Below are positions 40,681-55,224 of a stretch of DNA of 64,000 nt, piece after piece. The notes under the pieces are model-generated. The model did not search any database. It saw only the letters and a program-made list of their open reading frames with translations, and had not been told where the DNA came from. The stretch's first letter is position 1. Every line of letters starts with the position of its first letter. This DNA comes from Trichoplax sp. H2 (lineage: Eukaryota; Placozoa; Uniplacotomia; Trichoplacea): contig NOWV01000092.1 of assembly GCA_003344405.1 (NCBI GenBank), forward strand, positions 124,001 to 188,000, written 5' to 3'. The position numbers were made by a program, and so were the translations under genes.

Positions 40681-43120
40681 TTAATAGTAACTAACATCAA
40701 GAGCATTCGGTTGCAGTCTATTTAGTAAAACCACTTCCAACTCCTGATTGTCAGTTAATCTTTGCAAATCTTTATCCTTACGAATAAGGATATTAGGTAA
40801 CTTGCGAATCTTTTTTACGGCTGATTTCGATAGATCTAGTTCTTCGCAACATCGATCAAATAATGATTCGTATGTTAAATTAAATCGATCCAGTTCAACT
40901 TCTACGAAATCTTCTTCACCAGAATTTGCAATACGAACTTTAACCAATAATTCCCCTATATTGAATAAGAGGTTATAGAAAGAAATTGCAATAAAAAAAA
41001 TTGAGAAATAATGATAAATTGAAGATTTTACGTTTTCCCATAGGGTTGAATGATTTGCCATGTGGTGAAGCCACAATGGTTGCTTGAGTTGAGATAGTTC
41101 GACTTTGAATAGACAGCTCTTTTACATCACCTCCAACCGTGACGATAGACTTTGGAGGTGAAGTACTACGTCCATTTTGGGAGACAGTAGTTTCCGTAAC
41201 TGTAGTATTTGAGTATGGAAAGGGAGGATTTTGCATGTAGTTTGGAGTGATAGGCAGTTCAGTTTTGTTTGTTTTTGGAGAGTTATTAGGAGACGCACCT
41301 ATATCGCTTACTCCCGCTAGTATAGAAAAAATTCACTAATGTTATACAGTATTAATGATTGTAGGGTATAAAAAGGCAATGCATTCCCAAGATTATTAAT
41401 TGTTCTTGCCCAACTCAATTCTTAGCTTAAGATAATATTTGTAAGGAGATTGTAATCTAGTAAAAAGTACAGTACATAAAGAGCTACTTACTATTTGCAT
41501 GCATTACTTAAGCTTACTATTGGAAAATCAGTCTACACTAATATAACAAATACGTATAATGCCATGCTGTTATGAACATACACTGTACATACAGTGTACA
41601 CTGAATGTATAGCAGGAATTACTGTATAATTAAGTATTAATATTTACAGCGTCTTTCAGTCTTGTAGTAATACTGTGTCATAGAATGTACTTATATCTAG
41701 AAGCTTCAACAGAGCTATACATCATTCTAAACATGATATAATATTACCTGCATTATTTAACATCACTTTAATTTCTTCACTGCTGGATAACTGAGCTGCA
41801 GTTTCACCGGATTTAGTTAAAAGTGTTGGTTCTGCACCCTCGCTTAGCAGGTAGGCTACAATATCATTATGCCCGCGGCAAGCAGCCCAATGTAAGGCGG
41901 TCCTGTCCAATTACAAAATATGTCAATATAGTAGTTACATTAGTTATTCTTCTTATTATTGAAATCAATATTTGCACGATCAATAAAACTAGTGATGAGA
42001 TATAGTTAGATTGAGTCAAGATCGATTGATCTTGACATCTCTATACCGCCATTTAAATACTTATACACTGCCATGCCAGCTGTAGTTATATTTATTGTTA
42101 CGGTATTTTGAATAATGAATGTACTAATGTACAATATTACTGCTGAATACCTACAAAACTGTGTACAGCGCTTGTATACGTGCATTACTGTAGGCGCATT
42201 ATCTCAAGATATAAGTGCGAACAATACTCTAAGAATGTGATTAGAAAGTAATCAGAATAGAAGAGTTGCTTCATAACATTTAGAAAGTTATAGCCTAAGA
42301 AATGATTTAGTTATAGTAAAGTAGTGAAAGAAAGTGGTTGCTAATCTTGTTTGATGGACAAATTTTTTGTTATGAAAAGGAGCTTACTACAATGATTGTT
42401 CTCTAGACTGTAATTAACAACGTGATGAGATAAAAGAGAAAATTGTAGCTATTAAATTCGAATTCTTTACTGTTATTTGCCTATTTTGCTTAGTGCGAAG
42501 TTTTAAGTGTGGAACTACGGTATCAACGACTTTAACTCAATGGAAGTATTTCTACAGTTTGTTCATTTTATTCGTATTGCTAACGGTCTGATGACAATTT
42601 AATAGTATGGTGGTTCGGTATCACTGTGTCACAAGTGTTATTAAATTACACTGTACATTGTTGTCTTGTCATTAAATATACTCCTGTGCCATGTCAGTAA
42701 GGTTCATTATGTTGCTCTCCTTTATTGCGCGTAGTAATTACGCCGATTTAACGAATACGTGAACTCTATGCTTTAGAATATAATATAATCTACTGTATCT
42801 TAACTGTTAGATAAACAAAGCTCAAGTTGGACGGTAATCGAAGGACGAATAGCAAAGTCAATCTCGATGACAACTTTGTTCTCTTATCATGACTAAAAGG
42901 TACAATAAGCCATAAGAGATCGACTTGATCATGAGAAATTTTTGCTAGTGTCCATTCAACTTTATGGTCTATTGTATCTAGGCGTAAATAATTACCATCC
43001 ATTGATTTTGTGTTGGGAATTGATGTTGACGCCTCGTTGTACTAATAACTGGACAGTATCTTTCTCACCAAGACAAGCGCATTCGCGAAGTCTTTCTTCG
43101 ATTCCATGAACGGGATTCAT
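40681..43120 (-). CDS. ANKRD40: Ankyrin repeat domain-containing protein 40
   Basis: Four minus-strand exons: 43120-42996, 41902-41748, 41316-41032 and 40955-40681. They sum to 840 nt (279 residues) with matching phases (2, 1, 1). Exon 1 starts MNPVHGIEERLRECACLGEK and gives the first ankyrin repeat, ending NGW. Exon 2 gives the second repeat (TALHWAACRGHNDIVAYLLS). Exon 3 is a Ser/Thr/Pro-rich disordered linker. Exon 4 holds the conserved C-terminal domain: ELLVKVRIANSGEEDFVEVE, KIRKLPNILIRKDKDLQRL, ELEVVLL. This order and the KIRKLPNxLxRKDKD motif match vertebrate ANKRD40, whose biochemical role is poorly defined. The ATG overlaps the stop (ATGA) of an unexplained upstream open frame at 43117-43596. 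Confidence 0.93.
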
Positions 43121-43596
43121 GTGTGATTAATTTCAGGCAATAATTTAAGATTTTTATGGAGGAAAATGATCAATTTCAATGTCGAATAGCCCACCAATTT
43201 AGTAAGAGTAGGTAATTTTTTTTTCTCACCAATCCTAGAGATGAAATGAAAGTTTTTTTCAGATTGCAAAATCATAACAATAGTCTTGTTACGTTTAAAC
43301 GAAGCGTAAAATTCTGAATAGAATGCAGGAATGGAGGATGAACTACCTTCTTCTATCTTGGTATCTTGGTGTAATAATTTTGATGTTGTCAATTTCAATG
43401 TAATTGATGAAGATGACGAGTAAGATCGAGTCGAAAATGGTGGTAGATTGGCCTTTGGATAGAAAATGGTATGAAAGTAATGAGACGCATTAGCTTGAAT
43501 ATCATGAATTATACAAGATAGGAGTATACTGCTCTGGCTTATTGTTCTGGCTTTGTTATGATTGGCTTTTGGGCTATTGATCGTGTTTGAAAACGA
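43117..43596 (-). other. Unexplained 159-codon open frame just upstream of ANKRD40
   Basis: The minus-strand frame ending at the TGA at 43119-43117 is free of stops back to 43596; I checked every triplet. It has no ATG near its 5' end (one internal ATG codes IVMILQ). A TAG acceptor-like site near 43576 and a donor-like ATTG|GTGAGA near 43230 are present. It reads through FHTIFYPKANLPPFSTRS, IPAFYSEFYASFKRNKTIV and HFISRIG. It may be part of an exon of another gene, or ANKRD40 5' UTR open by chance. No family is recognised. Confidence 0.35.
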
Positions 43597-43679
43597 TCAA
43601 TAACGTTTCAACTTTCTTTTGTGATGGGCATCTGTGGTGACGCGCATCGCTAAGCACCAAGCTAGTGTGTCGCTAGGTG

Positions 43680-43960
43680 CTCTCCTGCAGTACAGTGTAT
43701 AGTACTGTACCTGATGGAGTACTGTATCATCCAGTACAGTACAGTACTGTACAGTACGTAGAGGTATAGTATTTGCTAATTAACGATTCTCAATTAAACC
43801 GACTACCCATTACCACGAATAGATCTGAGAAGGTTCGATTCGGTTCGGTTCGGTTCAATACTTTTATGATCTGTACAGTACAATACAGTACTGTATGTCC
43901 ACCAACATAACAGTACTGTACAATACAATACAGAACAGTGCCTCTACCAGTCTACCAGCA
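43680..43960. repeat. Cluster of GTACAGTAC / GTACTGTAC palindromes plus GGTTC microsatellite
   Basis: The words GTACAGTAC and its reverse complement GTACTGTAC occur in tandem and inverted pairs, for example at 43687-43762 and 43872-43930. They form perfect palindromes such as GTACAGTACTGTACAGTAC. A short run of GGTTC units lies at about 43832-43857. The sequence could fold into multiple cruciforms. No coding potential. Confidence 0.85.
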
Positions 43961-44624
43961 TTGCTTGCATGCTGGACTACAGTATTCTGGAAGGCACTGG
44001 TTGGACTACCTAAAAGTCCAATGGATATTCTGCTGTAAAATATGCTTTTAGTTGGTTTCAGTAGGACAGTCGTATTCTAGATAGTATACTGTTCTATGAC
44101 TGCAGCAGGGACTACTAAACTGCTGTGTACAGTCAGTATTTGCTTATTCAGATCGCTGGTTGATGCTTTTCAAAGTGACAAAATACTTTGATACACACTG
44201 TACATTGTCGAATACAGTGCTGTGCAAGTGAAATTCAAGGTTGAAGGCCGTGAAGATCTTGACAGTTGAAAAAGTCTTCTCTTTATTGTACCGTACAGCA
44301 CTACTTTGGTAGCAGTTTGATGTAGAAGAGCTGTTACTGATATTCACAAGCAGTACTCCTACTGTATTTGAAAGATTAACATGGCCACTTGGCGAGTAAA
44401 ATAGTCGGTTTGCGCGTTTCCAGTGTAGTAAAGAATTGCCTGTGCTCTCGTCTTTTATTAACAGTCCACTTAATAAATAAATGAAAAAAATAGCAGATCC
44501 AGTGTAGAGGACGGGACCCAGTCAATTCTGATACTGTACAGTGTACAGTACAGTACAGTACTGTACTGCAGTCATCGTGGTACTGTAGGTTGAAAAACCT
44601 CGATGACAGAAGTGAGTTACAGTA

Positions 44625-44714
44625 CGGCACGCTAAATACCAGTACACTGCCACTGACCAATAGTACTGTACTGTATTATTGGTCAGTGGCAGGGTACTGG
44701 TATTTAGCGTGCCG
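44625..44714. repeat. Long inverted repeat: two 38-nt arms, 14-nt loop
   Basis: The left arm 44625-44662 begins CGGCACGCTAAATACC and the right arm 44677-44714 ends GGTATTTAGCGTGCCG. They pair with one mismatch around a GTACTGTACTGTAT loop. The second copy of the surrounding duplication has only a single arm at the matching place, so the hairpin arose, or was lost, after the copies diverged. Confidence 0.9.
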
Positions 44715-45164
44715 GTCCGTTCCGTGCCGTACTGTACTGTATGACCATGCTCTACTGTACAGTACAGTACAGTACAGTCTACAGTACAGAGTACAGTACG
44801 GTATGTACAGCCATTACGAGTTGTACTGTACTGTACTCGTACTGTAGTGTACTGTAGACTGAGTACAGTACAGTTATAGCATTCGTTCACCCTACTGTCC
44901 TATTCTGTACACTGTACTGTATGAGAAGTGATAGTAATAGAATCATATGGAAAACGACTACGTACTGTACAGTACTGTACTGTACCGATCCGGACCAAAC
45001 TGGACCAAACTCGACTGCACTTTCACTACTGTAGTGTTGAAGCACTGGCTGAACTGCAGTCTGTCACTAGACGTGAGAACGAAACTCGCCTGTCTGACGC
45101 GTCTGTCGGTCAATCAGACAATGCTGTTTGACAGCCAAAGCCTCGCAGCTGCGTATTGCCTGCT

Positions 45165-45184
45165 NNNNNNNNNNNNNNNNNNNN
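45165..45184. other. Assembly gap, 20 N
   Basis: A run of exactly 20 N lies between the two copies of the local duplication. The true length is unknown. Confidence 0.99.
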
Positions 45185-46010
45185 TACCGTACAGCACTAC
45201 TTTGGTAGCAGTTTGATGGAGAAGAGCTGTTACTGATATTCACAAGCAGTACTCCTACTGTACTTGAATGATTAACATGGCCACTTGGCGAGTAAAATAG
45301 TCGGTTTGCGCGTTTCCAGTGTAGTAAAGAATTGCCTGTGCTCTCCGTCTTTTATTAATAACAGTCCACATAATAAATAAATAAAAAAAAAAATAGCAGA
45401 TCCAGTGTAGAGGACGGACCCAGTCAATTCTGATACTGTACAGTAGAATGTACAGTACAGTACTGTACTGCAGTCATCGTGGTAGGTTGAAAAACCTCGA
45501 TGACGGAAGTGAGTCACAGTACGGCACGGAACGGAACGGCACGCTAAATACCAGTACACTGCCACTGACCAATAGTACTGTACAGTACTGTATGACCATG
45601 CTCTACTGTACAGTGTACAGTACAGTACTGTACAGTCTACAGTACAGCCATTACGAGTTGTACTGTACTGTACAGTACTGTAGACTGAGTACAGTACAGT
45701 TATGGCATTCGTTCACCCTACTGTCCTATTCTGTACACTGTACTGTATGAGAAGTGATAGTAATACTGTAGAATCATATGGAAAACGACTACGTACTGTA
45801 CTGTACTGTACCGCACTGGACTGGACTGGACCGATCCGGACCAAACTCGACCAAACTCGACTGCACTTTCACTACTGTAGTGTTGAAGCACTGGCTGAAC
45901 TGCAGTCTGTCACTAGACGTGAGAACGAAACTCGCCTGTCTGACGCGTCTGTCGGTCAATCAGACAATGCTGTTTGACAGCCAAAGCCTCGCAGCTGCGT
46001 ATTGCCTGCT

Positions 46011-46320
46011 GAGGAATCAGCGGCAAGCTTCATGTGATTCCCAAGCTGTTGTGTCTTACATCGTTTCAAGCTAGAGTAGAAGAGAATCCAATTGGAATTG
46101 ACAAGTATCTCAATCATTCCAATTGTAACTTGACATCGTATTTGAACAGAATTTGCTGTAACGTGTAGCTAAGCCATTGGGATACCTCATCAAGCATTCA
46201 ACGACAACTTGAATTCTATCCTTGACGAATAGACCGAAAGTATGGACGATTTAACCAACGCTCCACTCGAGCTTTCCAGCATCAATCGTAAGTCATGGAA
46301 GTAAAAACTTGCTCATCCAT
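46011..46320. other. Intergenic; one weak exon-like segment
   Basis: On the + strand ATGGACGATTTAACCAAC starts near 46241 and reads 16 codons to a C|GTAAGT donor at about 46290. No partner exon is evident and it is unlike the U2AF65 N-terminus. I do not call it. Confidence 0.3.
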
Positions 46321-46646
46321 TCAAGTCAACAAAATCAATGACTTAAGTACTCTTTCCCTTTCTACCTATATTGTATTATGACAAAGAGTGGCTGTAGAGG
46401 TTATAACTTTGATACAAACAACTTACTATCTACCCTTTCAATGTCAACTATACCCATCACGTCTAGGTATCTTTTTGCGCGGCTTATATAGCTTACCTGC
46501 AACGTTTGATTCACTTGCTCCAACTTATTAATCTGTTGTCGATCTCGATTGTATCGTTGATTACTATGATCACGCATATACATTCGATACAGGCTTGAAA
46601 ATGCAAATGATGCTAGAAGAAAACTTGAAAGTACAATTGATACCAT
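46321..46646 (-). CDS. Possible small signal-anchor / coiled-coil protein
   Basis: Exon 1 is 46646-46497 (50 codons) and ends CAG|GTAAGC. A second exon, 46365-46321, follows ATATAG in phase 0 and reaches a TGA, giving a 64-residue protein. Residues 1-20 are hydrophobic (MVSIVLSSFLLASFAFSSLY). Residues 21-60 are charged and helix-prone, with Leu/Val spacing typical of a coiled coil (QQINKLEQVNQTLQ). The donor is a good consensus and the phase fits. No family is recognised. It lies upstream of U2AF2 on the opposite strand. Confidence 0.38.
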
Positions 46647-47256
46647 TCTACAGCATCAATCATGTCAGCAATTGTTGCTTTCCAAGAGGAAGAATGAAGG
46701 TTGAAATTCCATTTTCGTTGCCAGTTTCGTCATGTCTATTATCATGTCATACGAGATGGATTCAATGATGAGTTATCCTAATCTAATTCTTTACTTAGCT
46801 TTCATAAACTACGATGACAGATGAAAATCAGGTAGATATTAGGAGAGTAGAGTAGAACGTCATAGACTTCAATCTCCTTTTCCTGACTGGGAAGGATACA
46901 ATATATTGAACGACTTTCAAGTTGATACGCACTCTATACTGTACAACGTACAATACGCGTACACTTCCTTGTCAGTCTTACAAGAAGTTTGCTAATTTTA
47001 AATACTGTTGATAAAAAAGAGAGAAAAAAAAAATCACCGAGATGATATATGAAATGATAGGTAAGCTACATTCATTGACTAAGAAAATGGATAACTTGCT
47101 CTTTTGAACGTATTCAAGATATCCAGAGTCATACATTTCTTTCTAGGTGTGTTATATGTATAGGACTGTACAGTCTTCGTGATAAATCATTCTACTGCAT
47201 AGCAATCTCTCTACGATCCTACATGTTTTACTATGACTGTATTTATTGAAGCTAGA

Positions 47257-47645
47257 ATGTCACAAGCCAGCACTGCTATCTATCTCATGGATGTTAGTGA
47301 AACAATGTTTTACTTACGACATGATATCAGACCGAAATCCTAATATCGATCAACTGATTACAGCCGTATCAATGTTGTTACCTAATCGAAATCAAGTCTT
47401 ACTTTGATGACATCTTTCTCAACTCCGGACCTTATAAACAATCTTCTGAAACCTATATTTTGGATAGCTGCTACAGTTATACTTAGACACCAGAGTTGAT
47501 TACTTGTGAACACAATATGATGATAGAGCTATTCAGTTTTTCCAATGACATACTGTCATGGCAGTTAGTGAAGAATTGTAAAAATGTTACTGGACGTGAG
47601 ATCCTTCAAAAATCCCTTATCTTATGCAAGTGTGTAATTTGTTAA
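47257..47645 (+). pseudogene. Possible decayed vWA-like coding fragment
   Basis: Successive open pieces in different frames read STAIYLMDVSETMFYL (from the ATG at 47257), DRNPNIDQLITAVSMLL (from 47340), MTSFSTPDLINNLL (from 47407) and MMIELFSFSNDILSWQL. A hydrophobic strand followed by DxSxT/S resembles the metal-ion site at the start of a von Willebrand A domain. The pieces are separated by shifts too short to be introns. The reading could equally be chance, so this is a hint only. Confidence 0.25.
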
Positions 47646-47938
47646 CTCCAGGGCCCCTTCACTTAAATTCTATGCCAACAGTCTACACAAGAAAGAATGC
47701 AATGTATGACAATATTCCTAGGAAATAAACATTATGAATGAGCAAGTCCAATACAACTCGTCATGACCACTTACTAATAATATCACAAGTAGTACTTATA
47801 AATTTTAATACTAAGCAAACGTAACTTTTACCCCTTTACAGTACTGTATATACAAATTTGAGCAGTAACTTCATTTCTTTAACTATCCTTAACAAAGTTA
47901 AACAACCACTAATTTTGGATTGGATATTTTTAATTATT

Positions 47939-50748
<2,810 letters not shown>

Positions 50749-51895
50749 GAGCATTTCGAGCACATTATTAGTAATTATATAATTGTACCATTTTCTGTTT
50801 TAGCTTTTCTTGAAATTAGAAGGATACTAACCTTTGTACAATTAATCAGTTTCCTTATAATATGCCTTTCAATAGAAAACCAATCTGTCTCCTGATAATA
50901 ATCGTCTAATATATAAGCATATGTAGCACTCTAATCCGGTGTATTTTTCGTTTATATTGTTGGGATTGCGATTAATCGTTGACAGCTCACCATTCAATAT
51001 CATGAGTCTAGCATGATTATATCAAGTATCACTTGACTTTTGTTCTGTACATGCTTGATTGCCAGATAAGTTGATGACTGAATATTAATTAATAGTTTTT
51101 TAGTGTTTAATGATGATAAGGCTCATATTAACGTTGTTTATTTGGCAGGAAGCTTATCGATCGTTTGTACAGTGAGATTATAACATGCGGTAAAGAAGTT
51201 TACTGCAAATTATAGCTGAAATTTGAAATAAATGCAGTACAAATATTGTAGCATTAACACTAGTTTAATTGAGATCAGCAAGATACGCATGAACTTCGAT
51301 ATGAACAGTAGTATTATCTTTCTATAATTAAATGTAATTATTTACATACACACTATGAGATACACATGATATCAATTAGAATACAATAAATTTATTACAT
51401 TACCCATTCGGTAGTGAAAGTTGTACATTGCAGTACCAGAAGCTTTTAATGTATAGTTGCAAATACAAAATTTGAGCATAGCCAGGATGATAAATAATAA
51501 TTAGGGTTTAAGGTTTTCGTAGCATACACTGTAAAATGCGAAAATTTTGAAGGTCATAGTATACTTATTACAAGTAACATCAATCTAAAACCAAAAAAGG
51601 GTTTACAGAGAGGCTCCATTTCATGCAATCATTAGTAAAGATAGTTATGTAATCACAGGATTTACTCAAGATAATTTAAATTGATTATACACGATAGAAA
51701 TATTTTTGGTTATCATCTACTTTCCGCCTCTGGATAATCACTGAAAAAGACCAATTACGTACGCTAATATAAAGGGGATTGTTATACTCTATTGATCCTA
51801 CTTTCATCATACAAGTACAGTACATTATTAAAGACATTGGCAATTATAATTTCCAGATCACACGACGACGGTAGATTTTAGTGATATCAGAGTTG
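50749..51895. other. Tail-to-tail intergenic region between U2AF2 and AOX
   Basis: It contains the 3' UTRs of both genes. No exon or repeat array was recognised. Confidence 0.5.
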
Positions 51896-54800
51896 CTATT
51901 CGCCTGGCTTGTAAGGATTTTTTTGCTCGGGGTTTATTGAGGCCAATGTATGATTAACTAGTCGATGATGTGCTTCATCTGCTCGTATGGCCAAGATAAC
52001 ATCACGCATTTTGGCATCAGGCTGGCATCATGAAATGGATAAATATAATTAAAAATCCAACATACGCTTAAGTAAACTCTTGATTTACTAGTTTATCCTT
52101 ACCTTGAGTTGCCAATAAGTTCTTGCGATATCTGGGGCATCCATCTTGGCCCACATAGGTAAATATCCTCGGTCAATTTGCTAATGTAAGGTAAGAATTA
52201 AATTTTTATAATTGTTAATCATTTGTAGCAATAACGTTCCATTCAATAATAGCATAAATTTGCAATGGTGTACTAATTCCAGTACGAGTCCTATTTAATA
52301 GGCTTACATTGAGACACTTGGTATAGGTTATTACAGCTTCTTCTTCAAGGTAACCAACAAAACGATGGCAAAATCTGGGACTTATGAGATAGGAAAGGAT
52401 GAAGAAGTTCACAAAAATACCTACAGCAATTTAATTGAAGAACGCGCAAAATCTAAAGTTAGGACTAATTTGAAAAAGTACAATTTTAAATTTATTATGA
52501 ACTATTGTATTGAAATAGCAAAAGAGTAAGAGGCGTTCTTACAGTCAAGGTGTTCACATATAAAAGTAAATTTAAGCAAAGTAATTATGATTGCATAATA
52601 GATCATATCTCATTACCTTGACCTAAAATTACGCACGCTCTGAAAAATGGGCCAGGTCTTTTAAGATGTAATGCAGTTAAAAGATGCATCCTTTCATTTT
52701 CTGCCTCCTCTATAACACGCGTAAATTAAGCAATGTGAGAACATTAAATTGCTTTAAGACTATGGTCGTGAAAGCGATCTTGAGTAAATAGTAAGAAAAG
52801 CTATCGCTTTATCTAAAATTTGCAACAGCAGAAACTACTGAAGAAGTATTCCTGCTAGCGATTACGCCTATCGTAAAAATTCAGAGTTACTAATTGAATA
52901 ACAAACAAACCAAGCAATGTATGGATCCATCCATAGTCTCGTCGCATCCTACGCAATGAATGCAGATGACGAGTCATTGCTGCAACCATTCCAGGAACGC
53001 CAGCAACAGTCTCTAAGAAAATAATGCGCCTGCAAATCGAATACATTACATATCATTATTGAATTTATGGCTAAGTTATTATTGCTGATACATAATGATA
53101 CCATATTCGATGCATATAAAGGGAAAAAGACGGACCTTAACCATTTGTTTTCGTTCATAGAGCCAAACCAATAGCCAGAAAATAAATCAAAGCCAAATCT
53201 CAATAGTTGCACAGAGAAGTACGCAGCCTGTGACACAATGAAGTGAGGTACCTCAAGTATTTGACCAATATCAGAACTTAATAAAGAAAGATATTTTACC
53301 ACACCTTTTCGGTTTTATCTCGTGGTTTTTCATGGGTAACTGTAATATTGTTGGCTTCCTCTTCACTCCTAAAAATGTATAAAATCTTAATTGAAGTCCA
53401 GTAAGAGCCAAATTGTACGCTTACAGTATTAAGCTAGGATCATACAAATATATCGTATGGTTTAACATAGGTTGCCAAAACTATTTTTAACGGTACTACA
53501 GTAGACAAATAGGTAGACATGCATAAGCAATAGCTACTTTTAACTAATCTTTTACCATATCGGATGTGGCAACAAGTAATCATTTTCTTGAATTTGTTGT
53601 TCTCCTTCCTTAGGTCGAAATTCTGGGCCTAATGGATGTTTCTTGCTCTGACTGGCTACTCGGAAATGAGGAGAATTTGCTAGAGCTATAGGGCAACAGG
53701 ACAGTAACCGTGATCTAATCTAAAAATAAAAGTGGGTAGTAGAGATTCAGAAGTCTGCGTAAAATATATATGTGGCACTCGATTACGGACTAGTACCATT
53801 AAACTACTAATTAAAGTAGGGTGCTTGTAATTCGCTGATCAATTTATAATTGCAGATTTTCATCGATTGGCAGTCTTGCCATAAGCGACTGGACATGATG
53901 ATATATCCACGATCACGTAAACGAGGCAGTAAGTTTAGAGTAGACTCCTTAATTTTTCAATTTTAATTAGCATACATAAGAGTGTGACGAATTTATATCA
54001 GGTTGCGAGCATAACTATCGTCAAGTGCTATTGCTCTACCGAACCGGTTGTATAACAACTGAAGTTAGTAGAGTAATGGTGAGGATATATAGTATGATCA
54101 ATGATCATTGGCAGTACCAGTGGGGACTTGTACGAGAAATTCTCTAAATGTACCTTAAGAAGTCCCTGCACTAGTACACTATATTTTGTAAGTCTAGACA
54201 TGGACTACTTGAAGAAGTCTATGATCTAGTATAGCGATGCTATGAAGATTATTTGAAAAAGTAGTAAGTCAATACTTCCACTGGACTATAAATTTTATTA
54301 GAGCGAGTGTGTAGGATCAACAGTGTAGTAATTAATTGATATAAGTCATTACAGCTTTATGTCTGTTCTATTTCCTCGCTACCAGCTTAGGAGCTACGTA
54401 TTAAAAGTAGGAGAAGCTGACGGAGAAATAACATAACATGGAATGTACCTTCTTTTATAATAGTTCATTAATTAAATATAATTGATGGATATTTATTGAC
54501 CATTTGTTATTGCTAGAGGGCTATAAGATATACGAGTATATGACGTTGATCCATCCTATCTGGTACAGTATCCACAGCGCACAACAGTACAAAGCGGTCT
54601 ATAAATCGCTGCCAAACGCTAATTTAATTTGAAAGAGCGATTTTAGGTAAGGTTAGGTAGGCAAGGCGTGAATGCATGTATCGTTGTTATTTGCAAGTCA
54701 CATCCTAGTCTATAGACCTAGGCTACATGGTTGTGAGATGATGATTGACTATCCATTTTTGGGGGGTAATTCAATTAAGCTTAGAGTATCCTCGTATTTA

Positions 54801-55224
54801 GGTGCTAAACATAGTGGATGTATTCATGCCATGCAATCATTACAGTATATTGAGGGATGTACGGTAGCAAAAGAAGCGGCTGCTAAGTGTTTTTTTTTAT
54901 CAATCAATTAAGCATGGCAGGCATTCCAACAGCCAGCAATAAGATATTATCAAAATTGAATCATTATTGCCTAAAATACAAAAAAATTTCTCTGGTACAA
55001 CCATACTGCTACGACTGGGCAGATCGATGAAATTGATCAATGCAGTTTGCATCTTTTTAATCGTAATACATAAAATTTCAAGATAATGTAAAACTTACTC
55101 CGATCATTGAACCGGCATGTGAGGAACGTGGAAGATTATGCCGGACCAAGTCAAGGCCAAATTGTGCTGTTTTGTGCCAACGTTGTGTTTGGCTGAATGC
55201 TTTTGTAGATAACTGTAATGCCAT
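51896..55224 (-). CDS. AOX: Mitochondrial alternative oxidase (cyanide-resistant ubiquinol oxidase)
   Basis: Nine minus-strand exons: 55224-55099, 53719-53556, 53368-53305, 53227-53142, 53029-52911, 52709-52617, 52420-52308, 52180-52103, 52021-51896. They total 969 nt (322 residues) with all phases consistent. The N-terminus ([20 protein letters not shown]) is Arg/Lys/Ser-rich without acids, as in mitochondrial targeting peptides. All diiron-site motifs are present: [34 protein letters not shown] and [12 protein letters not shown]. The enzyme oxidises ubiquinol and reduces O2 to water on the matrix face of the inner membrane, bypassing complexes III and IV. The C-terminus ends NPYKPGE, similar to other animal AOX tails. 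The ATG at 55224 is preferred over an in-frame TTG 12 codons upstream. Intron 1 (about 1.4 kb) is unusually long. Confidence 0.96.
53720..55098 (-). other. Long first intron of AOX
   Basis: The donor GGA|GTAAGT and acceptor TTTTTAG are both phase 0. A 79-codon + strand frame at 54672-54911 ([18 protein letters not shown]...) lies inside. It has no recognised similarity and is not called. Confidence 0.6.

Larger units (their letters stand above)
44288..46010. repeat. ~0.8-0.9 kb direct duplication on both sides of an assembly gap
   Basis: Copy 1 (about 44288-45164) and copy 2 (45185-46010) match along their whole length: TACCGTACAGCACTACTTTG at the left, ACATGGCCACTTGGCGAGTA in the middle and TCGCAGCTGCGTATTGCCTG at the right. 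They differ by point changes, small indels and one inverted segment. Copy 1 is cut by the N run exactly where copy 2 continues. This could be a true tandem duplication or two unmerged allelic contigs. Frames inside (for example 44947-45216 and 45778-46074) are parallel in both copies but are not recognisable proteins. Confidence 0.88.

Noticed and set aside
44376-46074. Multiple 70-120 codon frames in the GTAC-rich duplication (Tyr/Cys/Val/Thr-rich)
   Set aside because: Products of the TACTGTAC repeat, which lacks stops in some frames; present on both strands and not splice-linked.
46241-46290. ATG exon-like segment MDDLTNAPLELSSIN with GTAAGT donor as U2AF2 exon 1
   Set aside because: Does not resemble the U2AF65 N-terminus, lies antisense next to another candidate, and no in-between junction supports it.
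54672-54911. 79-codon + strand frame inside AOX intron 1
   Set aside because: No recognised similarity and no splice or promoter context.
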